DNA of 64,000 bases, taken from positions 146,647-210,646 of the forward strand of contig DOAQ01000009.1 in NCBI GenBank assembly GCA_003506435.1, given 5' to 3'. A model generated the notes under the pieces. That model was given only the letters and a program-made list of their open reading frames with translations, was not told the DNA's origin and did no database searches. Position numbers and translations under genes: made by a program. The stretch is from Prolixibacteraceae bacterium. Lineage in GTDB: Bacteria; Bacteroidota; Bacteroidia; Bacteroidales; Prolixibacteraceae. Shown here piece by piece: positions 58,044 to 64,000 of this stretch (position 1 is its first letter; each line of letters starts with the position of its first letter).

Positions 58044-59123
58044 TTAATAAAGGCGTCCTTTTTTCACCAGCTCCAGCCGGTCAAGTTCTTCGTGAATGAA
58101 CAGGCAGTTTCCCAGGTTGTAATCCGGTTCAAGGTGATATTCAATTTTCAGGTTGCCTCCGTCATTGTCCTCCAGCGTCCGGTATAACCACTGCCGTATA
58201 TTTTCTGTCTTTGCTTCTTCCCGCAGCACTTCAACCGGCGGGAAAACATTGATTTCAAACTCCCGCCCCATGCGGTCCCGGATTCCTTTCAACGAAGTAT
58301 TTGAACCGGTATCAATAACTCGTAGGTTTTCAACCTGGCAAATCGGCTCCATCACATGGTCGGCGTTCCCACAACTGTGCAGACGGATCGCCCCAAATTC
58401 CCGCCCCAGTTCGCTGATATAAGGGGTTACAAACTCTGCATAGGAATATTCATCCAGCATTGTACCCGAGCATTCTCCTACATGAACAGAGGTCACTGGG
58501 AGGTTGCCCAATCCGGAGAAATACCGGATCACCGTGATGTAAACCCGTGTAATCCAGCTATGGATACTTTTGACCAGTTCCGGTTCGTTCATCATTTTTG
58601 TAAATATTTCCTGACCGATAAATTTCATGGATGTGGTCACTATACCATGAATAGTGGCACGCCCCGATAAATCCCAGAAAAATGGTGGGATAATCCTGCA
58701 TTCAGGGTAATGTTCCCGAGCGTTAATGTACTTGTTGCTTAAATCCTTTATAAAAGAAAGGGTTAAAACCTCTTCGGGAGGTGATAATTCTGCCGGGTCT
58801 GAAATGTCCCGTAACGGAAATCCTTTCACATCGGAATCCCGGTCAGCGTAAAAGACAAATTCAGCACCCAATGCCGCGGCAATGATCATATTGGGCTGAA
58901 TTGCCCCCACCACCATCATCCCAGGGACTACATGTTCCGCCTGGACCAGGTTGTCCTCCATATTGTAGAGCGGATAATCAGGGAAGGTCTTTTTGATAAA
59001 CTGACGGCATTCCTCATCCTGTTTCATCCTGTAATACGGATCCAGGTAATATTTCTGGTCGAAAATAAAGCTACCATTCTTATGCAGCCATCCTTTCGAC
59101 ACACTGGCTTGTACTTTTATCAT
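58044..59123 (-). CDS. URO-D domain protein (corrinoid methyltransferase-like)
   Basis: A 359-residue protein of the uroporphyrinogen-decarboxylase-like fold. Motifs: MVVGAIQPNMIIAAALGAEF, WDLSGRATIHGIVTTSMKF, SGTMLDEYSYAEFVTPYISE and RLHSCGNADHVMEPI. The His and Cys of HSCGN match methyltransferase-type members that bind zinc and use methyl-corrinoid, rather than true HemE. Function unknown. It is co-directional with the rhaT-like gene and is preceded by a broken gene and a truncated duplicate of itself. Confidence 0.72.
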   Translation of the reverse strand: MIKVQASVSKGWLHKNGSFIFDQKYYLDPYYRMKQDEECRQFIKKTFPDYPLYNMEDNLVQAEHVVPGMMVVGAIQPNMIIAAALGAEFVFYADRDSDVKGFPLRDISDPAELSPPEEVLTLSFIKDLSNKYINAREHYPECRIIPPFFWDLSGRATIHGIVTTSMKFIGQEIFTKMMNEPELVKSIHSWITRVYITVIRYFSGLGNLPVTSVHVGECSGTMLDEYSYAEFVTPYISELGREFGAIRLHSCGNADHVMEPICQVENLRVIDTGSNTSLKGIRDRMGREFEINVFPPVEVLREEAKTENIRQWLYRTLEDNDGGNLKIEYHLEPDYNLGNCLFIHEELDRLELVKKGRLY

Positions 59124-59406
59124 ATTCTTAAAATTTCTTTAGCTTTTTCTTCTACTAACTCAGGAGTACTGAAAGCTATCACTTCCGAAGAGTCATTTTT
59201 GCCACTAAATGTTACTTGCTTCTTTTTACATACATCATGCACTAGTTGTATATTGGTTTTATAATCCAACTACATAGCATCTGTTCCGGTTTTCCCATTT
59301 TATAGGTCGGAATGGTAATAAATTCTTCAGATATTTTAGCTTGTCCTGAACTAGCAGCCGGAATTACCTCCTTTTCTTTTGTGCTTTTCATTTTATCATT
59401 CATCAT
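59120..59406 (-). pseudogene. Small broken gene overlapping the URO-D start
   Basis: Starts MMNDKMKSTKEKEVIPAASS and runs to FITIPTYKMGKPEQ, then needs a one-base shift to continue as LVHDVCKKKQVTFSG and LVEEKAKEILRI, whose stop overlaps the URO-D start codon as ATGA. The coherent sequence on both sides of the shift supports a real gene of about 95 codons with one lesion. Family not recognised. Confidence 0.5.
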
Positions 59407-59461
59407 TGTTGTTTTATTAATATTTGAATATTGTAAATCAATTAATTAAAAATTTCTCTCA

Positions 59462-59595
59462 GATATTAATTAAGTTGTGGCATGCTTCATCTTGTTTCAT
59501 CCGGTAATAAGGATCTAAATAATACTTTTCGTTAAAGACAAAACCGCCTGTGTATGGAGCCATCCTTTTGATACGCTTGCCTGAACTTTAATCAT
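59462..59595 (-). pseudogene. Truncated duplicate of the URO-D gene 5' end
   Basis: From ATG 59595 it reads MIKVQASVSKGWLH, the same as the intact gene, then after a one-base shift gives VFNEKYYLDPYYRMKQDEAC against FDQKYYLDPYYRMKQDEEC. It ends after 45 codons. Between it and the GH20 gene (59596-59836) no gene was recognised. Confidence 0.82.
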
Positions 59596-59836
59596 AATGC
59601 CATTTTTTTTGGATTTAAATTGGCTTGTATATTAAATTGCAAAATAAGGTTTACGGGTTTCCCATCTACTTTCAGTAAAATCAGGAAAGTTTATCGGCAT
59701 ATCCTTTTGAATTGAAATACCAGAAAGTTCAACAATCGCGTTCAACACCGCTGAAAATGAATTCCCGCTGATGAACTTTTCATCGCCATCATATTTCTTT
59801 ATGATACGGGCTCTTCCCGTTGTTTACCAGTCATTT

Positions 59837-61429
59837 TCAGTTTGAAATAACTGTCGAATCCGGATAATAATGTATACCAAGCTTCTTTATCCTTTTTAAC
59901 TGGGAATTGACTCTTTCCTTAAAATGGGTTGTATCTCTTTTTTCTTTGGGGCTCCAAGTAACTTCGGCAATTGAAAATAACCTTGGGAATAACATCCTTT
60001 CCGCCTTATCTTCAGTCCTGTCTATATGCGACCAGAAACATGCCTGTGCCCCTAAAATGAGTTCTGTTTGTTCCTGTATGAATCCATCAGGGATGGGTTC
60101 AAATTCATATGCTTTAATCGTTGAAATAGTTTTATAGTTATAATCAAAGTAACAATGTGTAGTAGGGCACATTATTATATGGTTCCCATGGCTGGTTGCT
60201 GCCAGCGGTATATCTTTAAACTTCCCTCTCCAATACATTACAGTTGCTGTTTTAGATAATCCCCCTTCCATAATTTCGTCCCATCCAATCAGTATCTTCC
60301 CATTATTGGTTACAAATTTTTCGATCTTTTTGATAAACCAACTTTGAAGTTCCTCTTCATCTTTTAGTCCTTCTGCTTTCATTCTGCTTTGGCATTTTTC
60401 ACATGCCTTCCAACATATTTTGGGCGCTTCATCTCCTCCAATATGTATAAATTTCGAAGGGAATAATACAAATACTTCCGATAAAACATTTTCAAGGAAT
60501 TCAAAGGTTTTTTCATTTCCTGCACAAAATATATCTTTATGAATATGTGGTCCTTTTAAAAAAGGATGGATTTCAAAAGATTTGCCTGTACAAGATAATT
60601 CAGGGTAACAAACCAAAGCAGCAAGCGTGTGTCCGGGCATTTCAATTTCAGGCACCACTGAAATATTATGTTTTGCAGCATAGGATACAACTTCTTTTAT
60701 ATCTTCTTGTGTATAAAATCCATCACGTCCCTCCGGTTCACCCCACTTTTCGGGAAATCGAGCACCTTTTTGTGTCAATTCAGGGTATTTATTAATTTCA
60801 ATTCTCCACCCTTGGTCGTCGGTCAAGTGAAGGTGCAGAATATTCATTTTATAAAGCGCCATTAATCTGATTATCTTTTTTAAAAATTCTTTACTCCAAA
60901 ATGTCCGGCTGCAATCAATCATTAACCCACGCCATTTAAAACGAGGATTATCCGTTATCGAAACACAGGGGATTTCCCATTTGATATCTTTCCCATAACA
61001 GCTTGTACTTTCAATTTGAAAAGGTAAAAGTTGGCGAAGGGTCTGAATACCATAAAAAATACCGGATTCGGTATACGCTACAATACCAATCCTGTCGTTT
61101 TTAACTTCCAGCTTGTACCCTTCTTTACCAAGTTCGCTAAGATTTTTGTCTAACGATAATGCGATAACGTTTTTTTTACGGGTTGGTTCTATTATCTCAA
61201 TGTCGAAGCCGGTAGCGGGTTTCAGTAAGTTCACTAATTGCAATGCTATAGACTCTAATTCAAAGTTACATGATATCCTTGTTTTTGCATTTAAAATAAA
61301 AATCCCCGAATGTTGGGTTATCTCCGATGGGTGTGGAATAATTGTTATGCTTTCTGGGAGCTCGGGTGGATTATTATTACATTGAATAAACCCTAACATT
61401 AATATAATGAATAATATTATTTTTTCCAT
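59837..61429 (-). CDS. GH20 beta-N-acetylhexosaminidase lipoprotein
   Basis: A 530-residue lipoprotein from ATG 61427-61429 (MEKIILFIILMLGFIQCNNN, lipobox Cys 17); the frame is open for 9 further codons upstream. A GH20b N-terminal domain (NVIALSLDKNLSELGKEGYKLEV) precedes the barrel: FKWRGLMIDCSRTFW, ILHLHLTDDQGWRIEI, PEIEMPGHTLAALV and the catalytic pair in FIHIGGDEAPK (Asp-Glu). It should release terminal beta-GlcNAc/GalNAc from host-type or chitin-derived glycans. Confidence 0.92.
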   Translation of the reverse strand: MEKIILFIILMLGFIQCNNNPPELPESITIIPHPSEITQHSGIFILNAKTRISCNFELESIALQLVNLLKPATGFDIEIIEPTRKKNVIALSLDKNLSELGKEGYKLEVKNDRIGIVAYTESGIFYGIQTLRQLLPFQIESTSCYGKDIKWEIPCVSITDNPRFKWRGLMIDCSRTFWSKEFLKKIIRLMALYKMNILHLHLTDDQGWRIEINKYPELTQKGARFPEKWGEPEGRDGFYTQEDIKEVVSYAAKHNISVVPEIEMPGHTLAALVCYPELSCTGKSFEIHPFLKGPHIHKDIFCAGNEKTFEFLENVLSEVFVLFPSKFIHIGGDEAPKICWKACEKCQSRMKAEGLKDEEELQSWFIKKIEKFVTNNGKILIGWDEIMEGGLSKTATVMYWRGKFKDIPLAATSHGNHIIMCPTTHCYFDYNYKTISTIKAYEFEPIPDGFIQEQTELILGAQACFWSHIDRTEDKAERMLFPRLFSIAEVTWSPKEKRDTTHFKERVNSQLKRIKKLGIHYYPDSTVISN

Positions 61430-61661
61430 TGATAGATTTTTTAATTGAATATCCAAATTGATTTGTTTAAGTCGGTTCTAACCCTGGCAATAAGACAAAA
61501 ACTATTTTTTCGAGGCCAATTTGGTTTAACTCCAGTCAAAAATATTTTTCATTCCTTGTCTTTTGGGCATAAAATGCTCATTGATTTTCATTTATGAGCT
61601 AATAGAATGTACCTCGCCCGTATATTGGTTGGATGGTCTTCATGTTTCCCTCCTTTCTTTG

Positions 61662-61915
61662 TTATGCCGCTTCGAGGAGCCTGTCAAGCCCTTCCCAGTC
61701 GGCTTTGTAAAAATGGTGCTTCCCGCTTAGGCGGGACAACCTATAGATTTTCAATTTTTTTTGATGCCCGTGATGTGTTATCATCGCAGGCACTGCAATA
61801 AACCAATTAATAAATGTCCGTTGTCCCTGCCGCTTGAACTTACTTTTCTTTTTGCTTATCATCACTGACAGGTTATAGGCAAAAACGCCAAGTTGCCAAA
61901 GAATGTCATTTGCTC
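61662..61915 (-). pseudogene. 3' fragment of an IS1380-like transposase, copy 1
   Basis: The minus strand reads ANDILWQLGVFAYNLSVM, then KFKRQGQRTFINWFIAVPAM, ending in LDRLLEAA-stop. This is the C-terminal end of an IS1380-type DDE transposase without its catalytic part. It aligns along its whole length with the copy at 63692-63950. The rest of the 530-bp gap between the GH20 and GH29 genes has no other recognised feature. Confidence 0.72.
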
Positions 61916-61960
61916 AAGAATTACCTGTAGTTTTGTTTCAAATTTTTTAAAGAGATTCTT

Positions 61961-63457
61961 TTATCTCACACGAATTTTCAAAACATATCCGTTCGGGTTT
62001 GGTTTGCATGAAGGTAAATAAACCCGAAGCCCTTCATTTTTCATTTCCCAGAATATCTTTTTCCTACATCCCAATATTTGAATAGATTTGATATCTTTTC
62101 TTTTTTCTTCCGATAGTTGAGTGATCGATTTTATTAATATCTCATTTGTTTCTGGCCATTTCAAACTGGTCACGTATATACAGTTGTCCTTTGCTGAAAA
62201 CCAAAAGTCTTCCGAGCTGAATTCATTGGTAAAGCCTTTCTTTGAACGGTCTTCCGTACTTTTCATCGACAGGCTGGTTGGCCCTTCGTGGTTGATTGTC
62301 CATTTTGTTGTCCCGTAAACAGCTTCCCCGTTCACCGACATCCACTCGCCAATTTTTTTCAGTTGTTGTAAACTTTCTTCCGGAAAAATCCCCTCGCCCG
62401 TAGGACCCACGTTTAGTAGGTAATTGCCCCCTTTGCTGGTAATCTCTGTAATCCAAAAAATCAGTTCTGCCGTCGATTTCCAGTCCATATCGTAACTTTT
62501 GTAGCCCCATGTGTTGTTCAATGTACCCGGGGTTTCCCAGTACAAATCTTTGGCTTCCCTACTTTCCGGTATCTTATTGTCGCCCGGTACCCAGAAATCG
62601 CCAAAATCATTCCCGACGCGGCTGTTTATTAAACAGCCCGGCTGAATATCATAAACCAGTTTGTAAAATTCAAAACTCTGTTCTCTTGTCATTCGCCTGG
62701 GAACATCATACCAGATTTCCTGCATCCCGGGAAATTTATGCAATAGTTCCTGCATTTGCGGTTTGGATTTCCTTTCAAGATATTCGGTGAAGCTTACGGG
62801 GGCAGGATCCCATGTATTGGAAGGCCATATCAACCATTTGTTAGATTTGGATTTTTCTTTTTCATCCGGGCGGGAGGCAAGATAATCTGCAACACCGGCA
62901 TCGCCTCCATCCATCCAATCGGTAGCATGGGAATAATAGATCGAAAATTTGATACCGTATTTTTTACAAGCCTTGTACAATTCTACCATTGGGTCACGGT
63001 CAAATGGCGTTGCATCCATGATGTCATAATCCGTCACCTTGGAATCGTACAGGGCAAAGCCGTCGTGATGTTTGGGTATGGCCACGATGTATTTCATACC
63101 AGCCATCTTTGCAGCTTTCACCCATTCTTCGGCATTAAATTGAACAGGGTTGAACTGGTTGCACATCTCCTTATATTCTTCCCGCGGTATTTGGGCATCG
63201 TACATGATCCACTCGCCAAGACCTTCTATTTTTTCTCCTTTCCATATCCCGGCAGGCAGAGAATAAAGCCCCCAGTGGATAAACATCCCGAATTTTGCAT
63301 CGTTAAACTCTTTTAATGCCCGGGTCTTGGATTGGTGCATTTTTCTCCAATCTTCTGTTAGATTATTATTTCCCGATTTTTGAGAGAATGATAACATTGA
63401 AGGAACTAACAAAGACACAGATAATGCAAATTTCAAAATAAGTGACTTGGATTTCAT
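61961..63457 (-). CDS. GH29 alpha-L-fucosidase
   Basis: A 498-residue exported fucosidase. Signal peptide MKSKSLILKFALSVSLLVPS followed by the barrel: FNDAKFGMFIHWGLYSLPAG, MKYIVAIPKHHDGFALYDSK, KYGIKFSIYYSHATDW, EIWYDVPRRM with the nucleophile Asp, and GGNYLLNVGPTGEGIFPEESL. C-terminal beta domain is present. It releases alpha-L-fucose. It is bracketed by two same-orientation transposase remnants. Confidence 0.93.
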   Translation of the reverse strand: MKSKSLILKFALSVSLLVPSMLSFSQKSGNNNLTEDWRKMHQSKTRALKEFNDAKFGMFIHWGLYSLPAGIWKGEKIEGLGEWIMYDAQIPREEYKEMCNQFNPVQFNAEEWVKAAKMAGMKYIVAIPKHHDGFALYDSKVTDYDIMDATPFDRDPMVELYKACKKYGIKFSIYYSHATDWMDGGDAGVADYLASRPDEKEKSKSNKWLIWPSNTWDPAPVSFTEYLERKSKPQMQELLHKFPGMQEIWYDVPRRMTREQSFEFYKLVYDIQPGCLINSRVGNDFGDFWVPGDNKIPESREAKDLYWETPGTLNNTWGYKSYDMDWKSTAELIFWITEITSKGGNYLLNVGPTGEGIFPEESLQQLKKIGEWMSVNGEAVYGTTKWTINHEGPTSLSMKSTEDRSKKGFTNEFSSEDFWFSAKDNCIYVTSLKWPETNEILIKSITQLSEEKRKDIKSIQILGCRKKIFWEMKNEGLRVYLPSCKPNPNGYVLKIRVR

Positions 63458-63691
63458 ATGTTTAAAATTTTACTTTAAAAATCTAATTTGAATTTCTTGG
63501 ACTGAAATACTTAGGTTTGTGGGCAAAAAATGGTCGATTGCGGCTAAATTAGTTTAACTCTGCACTTCGAACCTTGTGTTTTTTTTTGCCTATGCCGGGG
63601 ATATGCCCTTTTTTAGCTGATAACTAAACTAAATGAACGTACATCTCTCGTACACTCCCATATTGGCCTTCATATTTTCCTCCTTTCTGTT

Positions 63692-63950
63692 TTTATGCCG
63701 CTTCGATGAGCCTGTCAAACTCTTCCCAGTCAGCTTTGTAAAAATGGTGTTCATAACATTTTCAATTCTATTTGATACCCGCTACTGGTTATTTTAGCAG
63801 GGACTACAATAAACCAGTCGATAAATGTCCTGTGTTCCTGTTTTTTGAACTTTCCCTTCTTTTGGCGCATCATCACTGACATGTTATAGGCCATATTCAG
63901 TTGCCAGACGATGTCATTTGCCCAGAAGTTATCGGTAAGCGTACTGTTGC
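63692..63950 (-). pseudogene. 3' fragment of an IS1380-like transposase, copy 2
   Basis: The minus strand reads WANDIVWQLNMAYNMSVMM, RQKKGKFKKQEHRTFIDWFI and VVPAKITSSGYQIELKM, then an early stop; the last codons (ADWEEFDRLIEAA) lie beyond it. Same orientation as copy 1. The remaining bases to the window end carry no other recognised gene. Confidence 0.72.
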
Positions 63951-64000
63951 ACTAAAGGCTATTTCACAATTCATAATTTAATAATATGCAACAATATCGC

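Overview
The window looks like part of a Bacteroidales (Bacteroidota) chromosome. Three things point there: a CTnDOT-type tra operon with family-specific DUF4134/DUF4133/DUF4141/DUF4138 proteins, Bacteroidota-style -7 elements (TAnnTTTG), and a cluster of secreted glycan enzymes and lipoproteins. No rRNA, tRNA or CRISPR array was recognised.

Region 1 (1 to about 32,272) is most of one conjugative transposon; its other end lies left of the window. In order it carries a DUF4099/DUF3945 protein, a T4SS coupling ATPase, an accessory island (TIR protein, AbiE toxin-antitoxin pair, frameshifted membrane protein), the MobB/MobA mobilization genes, a candidate oriT, the transfer operon traA to traN, RadC, a DUF4365 cassette flanked by 190-bp direct repeats, an IS110 element with a possible bridge-RNA region, helix-turn-helix (excisionase-like) genes, a RhuM-like protein and two tandem tyrosine integrases. 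The right end abuts a TTTGC-type site inside a broken resident tyrosine recombinase gene, so the element appears nested in an older one.

Region 2 (32,273 to about 43,195) is that older accessory region: the recombinase 3' end, a hypothetical protein, two HTH proteins, a split primase/helicase-like replication pair (BT4734-like and PriCT-2/DUF3987) with palindromic repeats inserted in frame, then an AlbA_2/HATPase protein directly followed by a prokaryotic Argonaute that seems to lack catalytic aspartates. After it come a 156-bp MITE, an AAA_14/DUF4143 ATPase and a second, broken copy of the Argonaute 3' end. An IS66 element (43,196-45,694) with an 8-bp target duplication interrupts that copy. 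The AlbA_2-Argonaute pair is the best candidate for an undescribed defence system.

Region 3 (about 45,700 to 64,000) starts with an IS200 remnant and then holds a minus-strand glycan-utilization cluster: a beta-propeller protein, GH10, sialate O-acetylesterase, CocE-type hydrolase, broken GH172, HGSNAT-like acyltransferase, amidohydrolase, RhaT-like transporter, URO-D-like protein, GH20 hexosaminidase and GH29 fucosidase. It shows heavy decay: frameshifts, a truncated URO-D duplicate, and two IS1380-like transposase fragments flanking the fucosidase. No SusC/SusD pair is in the window. All family assignments come from reading sequence motifs; no database search was run.
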